64,000 nt of DNA. Origin: Cohnella herbarum (GTDB taxonomy: Bacteria > Bacillota > Bacilli > Paenibacillales > Paenibacillaceae). Below, piece after piece: positions 28,234-37,393 of this stretch. A program made the translations under genes and the position numbers. Where the stretch lies: assembly GCF_012849095.1 (NCBI RefSeq), contig NZ_CP051680.1, positions 5,445,001 through 5,509,000 of the forward strand. Direction: 5' to 3'. The notes under the pieces are model-generated. The model saw nothing but the letters and a program-made list of their open reading frames with translations. It was not told the DNA's origin and did not search any database. Positions within the stretch are counted from its first letter, which is position 1; every line of letters begins with the position of its first letter.

Positions 28234-28275
28234 AAAATTATTTCAAATTTAGCAATTGTTTTACCATATTTAAGA

Positions 28276-28300
28276 AGGAATCTGCACTGATTTGTGGAAT
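28276..28300 (+). promoter_or_regulatory. Sigma-H promoter of spoVG
   Basis: AGGAAT at 28276-28281 and GTGGAAT at 28294-28300 match the sigma-H elements (AGGAWWT, GAAT). The segment closely resembles the remembered Bacillus spoVG promoter, including the GTGGAAT core. Confidence 0.78.
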
Positions 28301-28343
28301 ATTACACCAAGTCTTTCTGATAGGACAAAGGTGGTGAACATAG

Positions 28344-28628
28344 GTGCAAATTACAGACGTTAGACTCCGCCGCGTCAATTCGGAGGGGCGCATGAAAGCC
28401 ATTGCTTCAATAACCATCGATAACGAATTCGTCGTCCACGACATTCGCGTTATTGATGGGAACAATGGAATGTTCGTCGCTATGCCGAGTAAACGGACTC
28501 CGGACGGGGAATTTCGGGATATCGCTCATCCGATTTCTTCTGGAACGCGCGAGAAGATTCAAGCTGCAGTACTTGCTGAATACGAACGTGCCGCACAAGA
28601 GGAAGAAGTTATGGTCGAAGGGGCATAA
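28344..28628 (+). CDS. spoVG: SpoVG, RNA-binding septation/sporulation regulator
   Basis: A 94-residue protein with [58 protein letters not shown] and SGTREKIQ, covering the whole family. SpoVG affects septation, sporulation and virulence genes as an RNA/DNA-binding protein. The start is GTG 28344 with AAAGGTGGTG 8 bp upstream. It has a sigma-H promoter and its own terminator. Confidence 0.97.
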   Translation: MQITDVRLRRVNSEGRMKAIASITIDNEFVVHDIRVIDGNNGMFVAMPSKRTPDGEFRDIAHPISSGTREKIQAAVLAEYERAAQEEEVMVEGA

Positions 28629-28640
28629 TAATGAAAATTC

Positions 28641-28673
28641 GAAAAGAGGGCCCCTGCAGGCTCTCTTTTCATT
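28641..28673 (+). terminator. Intrinsic terminator after spoVG
   Basis: GAAAAGAG / CTCTTTTC stem around a CCTGCAGG-containing loop. Confidence 0.82.
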
Positions 28674-28746
28674 TGCGCAAGAATAAGCTATGATTCTGGA
28701 GAAGTTTAATGATTGTTATAAAGCAATGAAAGGGGCTAACTACCCG

Positions 28747-30144
28747 ATGAAAAAGATGGCGATTGTGCTTGCGGCGGGACAAGGCAAGCGCATGAAATCG
28801 AAACTATATAAGGTGCTGCATTCCGTATGCGGAAAACCGATGGTGGAACACGTGCTGGACGCGGTTAAGGAAGCCGCCTGCGAAAGATCCGTCGTCGTGG
28901 TAGGTCACGGCGCTGAAGCCGTGAAGACGGCTTTGGGGGATCGGGCGGAGTACGTCCTGCAAGCGGAGCAACTGGGAACCGGACATGCGGTGCTGCAGGC
29001 CGAAGCGCTGCTAAGCCAAGAAGAAGGCATTACGGTCGTGACTTACGGAGATACGCCGCTCGTGACAGGCGCTACGATTAACGCGTTGATCGAGCACCAT
29101 ATCGCCCAAGGGGCGGCGGCCACGATCTTGACGGCGGATGCGGAGAACCCAACCGGACTAGGCCGGATTATTCGGGGCGAGGACGGCAGGGTGCTGCGCA
29201 TCGTCGAGCAGAAGGACTGCTCTCCGGAAGAAGCGGCTATCCGAGAGATCAATACCGGAACGTATTGCTTCGATAATCGGAAGCTGTTCTCGGCGCTTAG
29301 CGAAGTAACGAACGATAACGCTCAAGGAGAGTATTACGTCACGGACGTTATCGGTATTTTGCATGGCCGCGGAGAAAGTATCGCCGCCTATCTGTGCGAG
29401 GATTCCACCGAAGGAATCGGCGTTAACGACCGCATCGCCCTTGGCGAAGCCGAGCGTCTGATGCGCCGGCGCATTAATGCAGGGCACCAACTGAACGGGG
29501 TGACCTTCATCGACGTCGAGAATACTTATATCGAAGCGAACGTAACGATCGGTCAGGATACGGTTCTATACCCTGGAACCGTACTTCGCGGGAATACTGC
29601 GATCGGGGCCGATTGCGTGATCGGTCCGTCTGCCGAACTTACGGATACTAAGGTCGGCGACGGTTCAACGATTCGGCAGTCGGTTGCGGAAGGAGCGGAA
29701 GTCGGCGAGGAATGCAGCGTCGGTCCGTTTGCTTATTTACGTCCGGGTACGAAGCTGGGCAGGCACGTGAAAGTCGGGGATTTTGTGGAGATTAAGAATA
29801 CGGTTATCGGAGAACATAGCAAAGTACCGCACTTAAGTTATGTAGGCGATGCTATCGTAGGTGCCAATGTGAATATTGGCTGCGGAGCGATTACGGCCAA
29901 CTATGACGGGTATAATAAATCGAAGACCGAAATTGGGGACAACGTGTTCATAGGGAGCAACGCCAATCTCATCGCGCCGGTCAAAATCGGCAGCGGTGCT
30001 TATGTTGTGGCAGGTTCCACCATTACGCATAACGTTCCGGACAACGACGTTGCTATCGCGCGCGAGCGCCAAGTCAACAAGCCGGGATACGCGGACAAGA
30101 TCCGTGCCCGCGCGCGTGCCAAGAAGGAAAGAGAAACCGAATAA
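28747..30144 (+). CDS. glmU: Bifunctional UDP-GlcNAc pyrophosphorylase / GlcN-1-P acetyltransferase
   Basis: A 465-residue protein. The N-terminal nucleotidyltransferase has [18 protein letters not shown] and YGDTPLVT. The C-terminal left-handed beta helix shows many hexapeptide repeats (residues about 250-440) and the acetyltransferase site [12 protein letters not shown] and [14 protein letters not shown]. It makes UDP-GlcNAc for peptidoglycan. ATG 28747 is supported by family alignment and by AAAGGGGC upstream. It is co-transcribed with prs, which follows after 17 bp. Confidence 0.97.
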   Translation: MKKMAIVLAAGQGKRMKSKLYKVLHSVCGKPMVEHVLDAVKEAACERSVVVVGHGAEAVKTALGDRAEYVLQAEQLGTGHAVLQAEALLSQEEGITVVTYGDTPLVTGATINALIEHHIAQGAAATILTADAENPTGLGRIIRGEDGRVLRIVEQKDCSPEEAAIREINTGTYCFDNRKLFSALSEVTNDNAQGEYYVTDVIGILHGRGESIAAYLCEDSTEGIGVNDRIALGEAERLMRRRINAGHQLNGVTFIDVENTYIEANVTIGQDTVLYPGTVLRGNTAIGADCVIGPSAELTDTKVGDGSTIRQSVAEGAEVGEECSVGPFAYLRPGTKLGRHVKVGDFVEIKNTVIGEHSKVPHLSYVGDAIVGANVNIGCGAITANYDGYNKSKTEIGDNVFIGSNANLIAPVKIGSGAYVVAGSTITHNVPDNDVAIARERQVNKPGYADKIRARARAKKERETE

Positions 30145-30161
30145 ACAAAGGCGGTTATGCA

Positions 30162-31118
30162 ATGGCCTATTCGGATCCAACATTAAAGCTGTTTTCCTGT
30201 AGCTCGAATCCCGAACTGGCGAAAGCCATTGCCGGTCATATCGGGCTCGAGCTAGGTAACGTAGCGATGAGCCGGTTTAGCGATGGAGAAATCCACATCC
30301 GGCTCGATGATAGCGTAAGAGGAAGCGATGTCTATGTCATCCAATCCACTTCCGCTCCGGTGAACGATCATCTCATCGAGCTTCTGGTTATGGTGGATGC
30401 GCTGAAGCGGGCATCCGCGGACACGATTAATGTCGTGATGCCGTATTACGGCTATGCGCGTCAAGACCGTAAAGCTCGTTCGCGCGATCCGATAACGGCG
30501 AAGCTGGTCGCTAATCTGATCGAAACCGCCGGGGCGCATCGCGTTATCGCTATGGATTTGCACGCGATGCAGATCCAAGGATTTTTCGATATTCCCGTCG
30601 ATCATTTGCTTGGCGTTCCAATCTTGGGAGACTATTTTAACAGTAAAAAACTGCCTTCCCCCGTTGTCGTATCGCCCGATCATGGCGGCGTCGTTCGCGC
30701 TCGGAGATTAGCCGATGCGCTTCAAGCGCCTCTGGCGATTATCGATAAACGCAGACCCGAGCCTAACGTCGTCGAAGTGATGAATATTATCGGGGACGTG
30801 TCCGGTCGTACGGCCATACTGATCGACGACATCATCGACACTGCCGGCACGATAGCGCTTGCGGCCAATGCGCTGAAGGAAGCCGGAGCGGCGGATATCT
30901 ACGCTTGCTGTACGCATCCTGTGCTATCCGGGCCGGCCATTGAACGTTTGGATGCCTCGCCTATCGTCGAGATCGTTATCACGGATACGATCCCTCTAAG
31001 ACAGCCTTGCGCTACCAATAAGGTAAAAGTATTGTCCGTAGCTCCGCTCATCGCGGAAGCCATCGTGAGGATTCACGAGAAGCAATCGATCAGTAAGCTA
31101 TTCGAGCCTCATGTTTAA
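30162..31118 (+). CDS. prs: Ribose-phosphate pyrophosphokinase (PRPP synthase)
   Basis: A 318-residue class I PRPP synthase: [52 protein letters not shown], and the PRPP-binding loop [12 protein letters not shown]. It converts ribose-5-phosphate and ATP to PRPP, the inducer read by PurR encoded just upstream. AAAGGCGG is 7 bp before the ATG. Confidence 0.97.
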   Translation: MAYSDPTLKLFSCSSNPELAKAIAGHIGLELGNVAMSRFSDGEIHIRLDDSVRGSDVYVIQSTSAPVNDHLIELLVMVDALKRASADTINVVMPYYGYARQDRKARSRDPITAKLVANLIETAGAHRVIAMDLHAMQIQGFFDIPVDHLLGVPILGDYFNSKKLPSPVVVSPDHGGVVRARRLADALQAPLAIIDKRRPEPNVVEVMNIIGDVSGRTAILIDDIIDTAGTIALAANALKEAGAADIYACCTHPVLSGPAIERLDASPIVEIVITDTIPLRQPCATNKVKVLSVAPLIAEAIVRIHEKQSISKLFEPHV

Positions 31119-31172
31119 TGATCACCTCCCTAGGGTAAAACAAGGTTAGACGTTCAGAGGAGGTAATCAGGT

Positions 31173-31817
31173 ATGAGTGCGAGTTTAAGCGTACAAGCGC
31201 GAGAGGCTTCAACGAAGGGCGATCTAAGAAAGGTGCGATCATCGGGTAAGGTTCCGGGAATCGTATACGGAAAGGGACTTGAACAGCCGTCGATGATCTC
31301 GATTGAAGCGAAGGACCTGGCAACGATGCTGAGAAGTTATCCGAATGCGGTTATAGAGATGGACATTCCGGGCGCAGGAAAACACCCCGTAATGATGGCG
31401 GAAATGCAAAGAGATTCCATGTCGCGGCAAGTGCTGCACATAGACTTCAAACGCATAAATATGAACGAGAAGATTACGACGGGCGCGCGGTTGGAAGTAA
31501 CGGGAGTTTCTCCGGGCGAAAAAGAAGGCGGAATGCTCCAAACCGTGCTGCACGAAATCGAAATCGAGTGTTATCCTAGGGATATTCCCGAATCCATTAC
31601 CGTGGATGTAAGCGGCTTGGGGGTTGGCGAGCATCTGACGATCAGCGACTTGATTCTACCTAACGGCGTCGAGGCTACGCAAGATCCAGAGACGGTTATC
31701 CTTGCGGTTCTGGCTCCTCAGAAGGAACGTACGGAAGAGGAACTGGATGCGCTTAATGACGAAGCGGAGGAAGACCGCAAGCATTCGGAAGCCGCTACGG
31801 CGGTCGACAAGGGGTAA
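31173..31817 (+). CDS. ctc: 50S ribosomal protein L25 / general stress protein Ctc
   Basis: A 214-residue Ctc-type L25. The N-terminal 5S-rRNA-binding domain (residues 1-95, GKVPGIVYGKG, HIDFKRIN) is followed by the C-terminal TL5-like domain (about 96-185) and an acidic tail (EERTEEELDALNDEAEED). It binds 5S rRNA in the ribosome. AGAGGAGG lies 8-14 bp before ATG 31173. Confidence 0.95.
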   Translation: MSASLSVQAREASTKGDLRKVRSSGKVPGIVYGKGLEQPSMISIEAKDLATMLRSYPNAVIEMDIPGAGKHPVMMAEMQRDSMSRQVLHIDFKRINMNEKITTGARLEVTGVSPGEKEGGMLQTVLHEIEIECYPRDIPESITVDVSGLGVGEHLTISDLILPNGVEATQDPETVILAVLAPQKERTEEELDALNDEAEEDRKHSEAATAVDKG

Positions 31818-31821
31818 TAGA

Positions 31822-31853
31822 GGAGGGGGCGCCGTTCGCGGCATCCCCTTTTG
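31822..31853 (+). terminator. Intrinsic terminator after ctc
   Basis: GGGG-GCGCCG-TTCG-CGGC-ATCCCC stem-loop with a UUCG tetraloop, followed by TTTTGC. Confidence 0.78.
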
Positions 31854-31870
31854 CATTTACATGGGACCTT

Positions 31871-32028
31871 GCAAACCGCAAACCGCAAACCGCAAACCGC
31901 AAACCGCAAACCGCAAACCGCAAACCGCAAACCGCAAACCGCAAACCGCAAACCGCAAACCGCAAACCGCAAACCGCAAACCGCAAACCGCAAACCGCAA
32001 ACCGCAAACCGCAAACCGCAAACCGCAA
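31871..32028. repeat. Heptamer microsatellite GCAAACC, about 22 copies
   Basis: A nearly uninterrupted run of the 7-bp unit GCAAACC covers about 158 bp. Because 7 is not a multiple of three, all frames of one strand read the same heptapeptide cycle (TANRKPQ), giving spurious open frames on both strands. It lies between the ctc terminator and the 52-bp array. Confidence 0.95.
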
Positions 32029-32045
32029 GTCGGCCAATTGATGAA

Positions 32046-32275
32046 TATAGAGTACTCACAGTTCGCTACAGATCAGTGCGAGGCGTCGGATGATGGCTAT
32101 AGAGTACTCACAGTACGCTACAGTTCATTCTTAGACATCGCATGGTGATTATAGAGTACTCACAGTGCGCTACAGGTCAGTACAAGGCATCGCATGGAGG
32201 CTATAGAGTACTCACTGAGCTAGAGTCAGCGGTAAGACATCGGAAGGGGGTACAGAGCTCTCAGTGCGCTATAAA
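32046..32275. repeat. 52-bp tandem repeat array (family A-like)
   Basis: Units start with TATAGAG at 32046, 32098, 32150 and 32202, exactly 52 bp apart; a fifth, degenerate unit starts near 32251. The core AGTACTCACAGTGCGCTACAG is well kept, and the second half (GGCATCGCATGG) drifts. The core resembles that of the array after the 5S gene. Confidence 0.88.
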
Positions 32276-32299
32276 TCGGGAATGATCAAGTAGGGGGAA

Positions 32300-32343
32300 A
32301 AAGAAAAGACCATCAACGCCGTGACGGTCTTTTCTTCTTTTCT
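32300..32343. terminator. Bidirectional intrinsic terminator
   Basis: AAGAAAAGACC / GGTCTTTTCTT stem with A- and T-rich flanks. It can end the leftward small gene at 32371 and any rightward transcript from the repeat region. Confidence 0.82.
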
Positions 32344-32370
32344 TTTTGCTTATGGAAAACAACATTGCTG

Positions 32371-32571
32371 TTAGTATCCTGGACGCGAGACGAAGGTAAA
32401 TTGCTTGCGGTTGTAGAAAATATTATTGACCTGAACGAATTCTTTGCCATAATATTCGATGAACCCGATATCGCTATGCCGCCGACCGCAGTAAATTTGC
32501 ACTGGAACCTCTGAAGACATATGATCTAGGAAGTGCCGATCATCATAAATCATCTGACCGTTCATGTACAC
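32371..32571 (-). CDS. Small protein of unknown function
   Basis: A 66-residue protein read from GTG 32571, with AGGGGTG 7 bp upstream. It contains VPVQIYCGRRHSDIGFIEYYG and ends FTFVSRPGY. Alternating hydrophobic strands suggest a small beta-barrel, perhaps like the Hfq/DUF2642 type, but I do not recognise it with certainty. It is flanked by a good terminator on its own strand, which supports a real gene. The next gene, pth, is divergent. Confidence 0.65.
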   Translation of the reverse strand: MYMNGQMIYDDRHFLDHMSSEVPVQIYCGRRHSDIGFIEYYGKEFVQVNNIFYNRKQFTFVSRPGY

Positions 32572-32690
32572 ATCAATTCACCCCTCTTTCTCTGTAGAGT
32601 CTGTATTCATTAGGACACATGAGCGGCAAAAATCGTTGCACCCCCGAGAAAATAATTTTATCGTTAGTACCGTGGAGGATGAATAACGTT

Positions 32691-33257
32691 ATGCGATGGA
32701 TTGTAGGATTAGGTAATCCGGGAGCCACTTATGCCCATACAAGGCATAATGCCGGTTTCATGGTCATAGACGAAATGGCACGCCGACTGAATACCCAGGT
32801 CAATACGCAGAAATGCAAAGCTTTGGTCGGAGAAGCAAGAATGGGAGATACGAAAGTCGCGCTCTTGAAGCCGCAGACTTATATGAATCTATCCGGAGAG
32901 TCGCTCCGGGCGTTTATGGACTATTACAAAGTAAAGCTCGAAGACATGATCGTCGTATACGATGATCTCGACACGGAGATCGGCCGTATTCGGCTGAGGT
33001 ATCAAGGCAGTCCGGGAGGACACAATGGAATTAAATCGATTATCCAGCACATGGGGACCCAGAATTTCAACCGAGTTCGAATTGGGATATCACGCCCTAA
33101 GCCGGGAATGGTGATATCGGATTACGTGCTGTCCGCATTTGCGAAATCGGAGCAAGCCGATTTGCGCAAATCGGTGGAAGAAGCGTGCGATGCGATCGAA
33201 TATTCGTTCACCCATTCCTTCGAACAGACGATGGCCAAGTATAACGCCAAGGGATGA
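32691..33257 (+). CDS. pth: Peptidyl-tRNA hydrolase (SpoVC)
   Basis: A 188-residue enzyme, the same length as Bacillus SpoVC. VGLGNPGATYAHTRHNAGF holds the catalytic His 20, and LKPQTYMNLSGES, DDLDTEIG and GSPGGHNGIKSI complete the fold. It frees tRNA from dropped-off peptides. ATG 32691 follows GTGGAGG by 12 bp; longer frames are not supported by family length. Confidence 0.96.
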   Translation: MRWIVGLGNPGATYAHTRHNAGFMVIDEMARRLNTQVNTQKCKALVGEARMGDTKVALLKPQTYMNLSGESLRAFMDYYKVKLEDMIVVYDDLDTEIGRIRLRYQGSPGGHNGIKSIIQHMGTQNFNRVRIGISRPKPGMVISDYVLSAFAKSEQADLRKSVEEACDAIEYSFTHSFEQTMAKYNAKG

Positions 33258-33439
33258 TACGCTCAAGCATAAATGGCTTACGCCGTCCTTAGGGAAGCGC
33301 GGAAACGTTTATGTCGAAGACGATTCAGAAATGAATAGAGAATTATTATACCTTCGGAATCGTTAAAAATGACGGTTTGCGGGAATACTGGATAAGGAAG
33401 CGGGAACTGCCGCATAACCTAACTCCAGGAGGCATACAT

Positions 33440-33670
33440 ATGGCTGTAAACTATATTTGCCGACATTGCAGCATGCCGCTCGGAAGCTTCGAGAATGCCG
33501 ATGTACCGGAATACCGGCTCGGGTTGCATTTCTTGACCCCCGAAGAGCGAAAGCGTATAATAGCGTATAATTCCAACGGGGACGTGACCGTACGGGTAAT
33601 CTGCGATTATTGCAGCCAAACATTGGATGCGAACCCCGAGTTGGCTTTGTTGTCCAACCCATTGCAATGA
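33440..33670 (+). CDS. fin: Anti-sigma-F factor Fin (YabK)
   Basis: A 76-residue zinc protein: YICRHCSMPLGSFE, the central LHFLTPEERKRIIAYNSNGDVTV, and VICDYCSQTLDANPE with a second Cys pair. Fin helps shut off sigma-F and switch to sigma-G in the forespore. CAGGAGG lies 8 bp before the ATG. The position between pth and mfd is conserved. Confidence 0.95.
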   Translation: MAVNYICRHCSMPLGSFENADVPEYRLGLHFLTPEERKRIIAYNSNGDVTVRVICDYCSQTLDANPELALLSNPLQ

Positions 33671-33704
33671 AAGCGGATGTATCACGTTCCGACATTCCTT
33701 AAGG

Positions 33705-33732
33705 AGTCCTTGGCATGTGCCGGGGCTTTTTT
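33705..33732 (+). terminator. Intrinsic terminator after fin
   Basis: Imperfect stem AGTCCTTGGCA / TGCCGGGGCT followed by T6. Confidence 0.75.
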
Positions 33733-33871
33733 CATGATTTTGCGGAGCAAATTTACTTATGTAGAAGCGGGTTGCCCGTCCACGATACTTCAAGCCAGCC
33801 GACGCATCGCGCCGTGCCGTTTGACGTAAAATCCGGTAGGCTGGCCCGTGTGATCTGAGAGGGGAAATGCC

Positions 33872-36800
33872 ATGAAGCCGCTAATCCAATCGCTGGTTAC
33901 CGATCCCGATTTAATTAGCGTCATACAAGGCTTGAAGGGCGGAATGCGGGAGCAGCTTGTCGCTGGCTTGTCCGGTTCCGCGCGCCAAGCGGCTATTGCC
34001 GGACTGTACAGGGAATTGCAACGGCCTATTCTTGCAATTACCCATAATATGTTCTCGGCGCAGAAAATGGCGGATGACCTACAAGAGTGCCTTTCTCCCG
34101 AAGAGGTATTGTTGTATCCGGCCAACGAATTAATTGCCGCGGAGACGGCGATCTCGAGCCCGGAGACGTCGGCACGCCGATTAGAAGTTATTCTCAAGCT
34201 TGCGGAAGGCTTCCGCGGCGTTATTGTCGTACCGTTCGCGGGGGTTCGGAGGTTCCAACCCGACCTGAAGACGATGGCGGAAGCGCATATCGATCTGAAG
34301 GTCGGCAATACGTTGCCTATGGATCAATTCCTGCGAGGAATGATCCAATTAGGTTACGAGCGCGTAGATAGAGTCGAGCAGAAGGGGCATCTGAGCGTTC
34401 GCGGGGGAATCGTGGATTTTTTCCCGCTTGCATCCGGAATCGCCTATCGCGTCGAGTGGTTCGACGATGAGATCGATTCGATTCGCACGTTCGATCCCGC
34501 GGATCAGAGGTCGATCGACAAGCTGGAAGCGTATACCGTGCAGCCAAGCCGAGAATGGATCGCAGGGGAAAGGCGGTTCCAGAACGCGGCTCAACATGCG
34601 CACGATTTGCTCGATAAGCAACTCGAGAAAATGTCCGATAGGCAAGCGAAAGAGCGGTTAAGCTCCGAAATTTCCCGGGAAATTGAGCTATTGCGACAAA
34701 ATGTTTATTTTTCCGAAATTTACAAGTACATGTCTTTGCTATATCCGGAGCGTCAAACGCTGCTGGACTATATTCCTAAGGACGCGGTTCTCTTAATGGA
34801 TGAACCGAACAGGCTGGGCGAGACCGCACGGCAGTTGGAACGCGACGAGTCCGAATGGACGACCCATCTGCTGCAGCAGGGCAAGTCATTGCCTGGCTTC
34901 GTTCTGGCTGTCTCCGCGGAACAGGCGCTGTATCCAAAAGGCTTCCAGACGGTGTATCTGTCCTTGTTCGTTCGCCAAATTCCCCATACTCAGCCGCAGA
35001 ACATTATCAATTTCGTCTGCCGCTCGATGCAAAATTTTCACGGTCAGATGAACGTGCTCAAGGCGGAGATGGAACGTTGGCGCAAGGGCGGAGTCCGGAT
35101 CTTGATGCTAGCGGGCAATGCGGAACGCGCGGAGAGAATGAGACGCGTGCTCGAAGACTATCAGATCGAAACTCCGGAGATTCTGCAAGGGAACCTGCAG
35201 AGCGGGTTTGAGCTGCCTTCTATTAAGCTTGTCGTCATTACGGAAGGCGAGATGTTCACCCAGAAGCAACGCAAAGCCCGCAGGGTAGATCGCCACCTAG
35301 ACAACGCGGAGCGGATCAAGAGCTATACGGAGCTTAAGGTCGGCGATTACGTCGTCCATCAGAATCATGGGGTGGGCAAATATCTCGGCATCGGAACCCT
35401 CGAAGTCGGCGGAATACACAAAGACTATCTTCATATCGTTTACGCGGGAGGAGACCGTCTTTCGGTACCCGTAGAGCAATTCGACCTCATTCAGAAGTAC
35501 GTCGGCAACGAGGAAAAGGAACCCAAGGTCAGCAAGCTCGGCGGAGCGGATTGGAATCGGGTTAAGTCGAAGGTTCGCTCCTCGGTGCAAGACATCGCCG
35601 ACGATCTGATTAAGCTGTATGCGGAACGGCAGGCGACGACGGGCTTCGGCTTTGGGGAGGACACTCCCTACCAGCAAGAGTTCGAGGAGATGTTCCCTTA
35701 CGACGAAACGGCGGATCAGCTACGAGCCATCAAGGAAATCAAAGAAGACATGCAAACTCCTCGCCCGATGGACCGGTTGCTTTGCGGAGATGTCGGTTAC
35801 GGCAAGACGGAGGTTGCTATTCGCGCGGCATTCAAAGCCGCTATCGAGGGCAAGCAGGTCGCTGTGCTTGTTCCGACTACGATTCTAGCGCAGCAGCACT
35901 ATGAAACCTTCCGGGAGAGGTTCTCCGGGTATCCTTTTAATATCAAGGTGTTAAGCCGATTCCGGTCGCGCAAGGAACAGGCGGAAGCGATCAAGGGTCT
36001 AAAGGCCGGTACGGTAGATGTTGTAATCGGTACGCATCGCCTGCTCTCCCAAGATATCGTATTCAAGGAGCTGGGGCTTCTTGTCGTGGACGAAGAGCAG
36101 CGTTTCGGCGTAACCCATAAGGAAAAGCTGAAGAAGATCAAGACGAACGTGGACGTGCTGACGCTTACGGCCACGCCTATTCCGCGTACGCTTCATATGT
36201 CCATGCTGGGCGTTAGGGATTTGTCGGTCATCGAGACGCCGCCGGAAAATCGTTTTCCGGTGCAAACCTACGTGGTCGAATATAGCCCTACGCTCGTTAG
36301 GGAAGCGGTGGAACGGGAGCTCGCGCGGGACGGTCAAGTTTATTATTTGTTTAACCGGGTTCAAGGCATCTACCAGATGGCCGAGCAGATTAGCGCGCTC
36401 GTTCCGGATGCCCGCGTTGCCGTCGCTCATGGGCAGATGTCGGAGCAGGAGCTGGAGAGAACGATTCTGGACTTCTTGGACGGCGAATACGACGTCTTGG
36501 TTAGCACGAGCATTATCGAGACCGGAGTAGATATCCCGAACGTCAATACGTTGCTCGTGCACGATGCGGATCGAATGGGTCTATCTCAGTTGTATCAGCT
36601 TCGGGGACGCGTAGGACGTTCGAATCGGATCGCGTATGCGTACTTTACGTATCAGCGGGACAAGGTGTTGACGGAGGTTGCGGAGAAACGTCTGCAATCG
36701 ATCAAGGAATTTACGGAGCTCGGCTCCGGCTTCAAGATTGCCATGCGCGATCTATCGATCCGCGGAGCGGGCAATTTGCTCGGCGCCGAGCAGCATGGCT

Positions 36801-37393
36801 TTATCGCATCCGTCGGCTTTGACCTGTATTCTCAGATGCTCGCGGAAGAAATTCAAAGCCGCAAGCTAGAGATGGGGGGCGTCGTTCTTCCGCCTCAGCC
36901 GGTCAATACCCAGTTGGATTTGGGCGTGGACGCGTATTTGCCTCCTGAATATATTTACGATAGCATACAGAAAATCGAGATCTACAAGAAGGTCGCGACG
37001 GCAACGTCGCTCGAAGACGTCGAAGATTTGTTCGAAGAGCTGGTAGACCGTTTCGGAGAACCGCCTAAAGCCGTGCTTAACTTAATGACGGTGGCTAGAC
37101 TAAAAGTGTACGGACGCAAATACGGCATCGAATCCATTGTCCGGCGAGGAGACGAATTGACGCTTAAGCTGGAAGAGCGACGTCGGGCCGACGTGGAAGT
37201 GAGCAAGCTTAAAGCGTTGGAAGCTAAGATGCAAGGGCGCATGGTCACGGCTTTCACCGAGCAGCAATTGCTTATTCGCTTCAAGGTAAGAGGGATGGAC
37301 GAGAATGCCTTATTAGCGCTCGTGGAGGATTTTCTGGTACAATACAAAGAAGCGACAAAATCAAAGGGGGAACTACAGGATGTTGCACCGTAA
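33872..37393 (+). CDS. mfd: Transcription-repair coupling factor Mfd
   Basis: An 1173-residue Mfd, near the Bacillus length of 1177. An N-terminal UvrB-like part covers residues 1-about 340. The RNA-polymerase-interacting domain follows (about 485-560, LKVGDYVVHQNHGVGKYLGI). The translocase has Walker A GDVGYGKTEVA, the DEEQ box VVDEEQRFGVTHKEKLK, TATPIPRTL and motif VI QLRGRVGRS. A C-terminal TRCF domain ends the protein. It pushes stalled RNA polymerase off lesions and recruits UvrA. GAGAGGGG precedes the ATG by about 7 bp, and its last 14 bp overlap the next gene. Confidence 0.97.
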   Translation: MKPLIQSLVTDPDLISVIQGLKGGMREQLVAGLSGSARQAAIAGLYRELQRPILAITHNMFSAQKMADDLQECLSPEEVLLYPANELIAAETAISSPETSARRLEVILKLAEGFRGVIVVPFAGVRRFQPDLKTMAEAHIDLKVGNTLPMDQFLRGMIQLGYERVDRVEQKGHLSVRGGIVDFFPLASGIAYRVEWFDDEIDSIRTFDPADQRSIDKLEAYTVQPSREWIAGERRFQNAAQHAHDLLDKQLEKMSDRQAKERLSSEISREIELLRQNVYFSEIYKYMSLLYPERQTLLDYIPKDAVLLMDEPNRLGETARQLERDESEWTTHLLQQGKSLPGFVLAVSAEQALYPKGFQTVYLSLFVRQIPHTQPQNIINFVCRSMQNFHGQMNVLKAEMERWRKGGVRILMLAGNAERAERMRRVLEDYQIETPEILQGNLQSGFELPSIKLVVITEGEMFTQKQRKARRVDRHLDNAERIKSYTELKVGDYVVHQNHGVGKYLGIGTLEVGGIHKDYLHIVYAGGDRLSVPVEQFDLIQKYVGNEEKEPKVSKLGGADWNRVKSKVRSSVQDIADDLIKLYAERQATTGFGFGEDTPYQQEFEEMFPYDETADQLRAIKEIKEDMQTPRPMDRLLCGDVGYGKTEVAIRAAFKAAIEGKQVAVLVPTTILAQQHYETFRERFSGYPFNIKVLSRFRSRKEQAEAIKGLKAGTVDVVIGTHRLLSQDIVFKELGLLVVDEEQRFGVTHKEKLKKIKTNVDVLTLTATPIPRTLHMSMLGVRDLSVIETPPENRFPVQTYVVEYSPTLVREAVERELARDGQVYYLFNRVQGIYQMAEQISALVPDARVAVAHGQMSEQELERTILDFLDGEYDVLVSTSIIETGVDIPNVNTLLVHDADRMGLSQLYQLRGRVGRSNRIAYAYFTYQRDKVLTEVAEKRLQSIKEFTELGSGFKIAMRDLSIRGAGNLLGAEQHGFIASVGFDLYSQMLAEEIQSRKLEMGGVVLPPQPVNTQLDLGVDAYLPPEYIYDSIQKIEIYKKVATATSLEDVEDLFEELVDRFGEPPKAVLNLMTVARLKVYGRKYGIESIVRRGDELTLKLEERRRADVEVSKLKALEAKMQGRMVTAFTEQQLLIRFKVRGMDENALLALVEDFLVQYKEATKSKGELQDVAP

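Noticed and set aside
31718..32148. Frames reading TANRKPQ or its reverse
   Set aside because: Product of the heptamer microsatellite.
32046..32275. CRISPR-like array (conserved half of about 25 bp, variable half of about 27 bp)
   Set aside because: The variable halves are clearly related to each other (GGCATCGCATGG) and no cas genes are near; it is a diverged tandem repeat.
36961..37393. Minus-strand frame over the end of mfd
   Set aside because: Shadow of a strongly conserved gene; no start signal.
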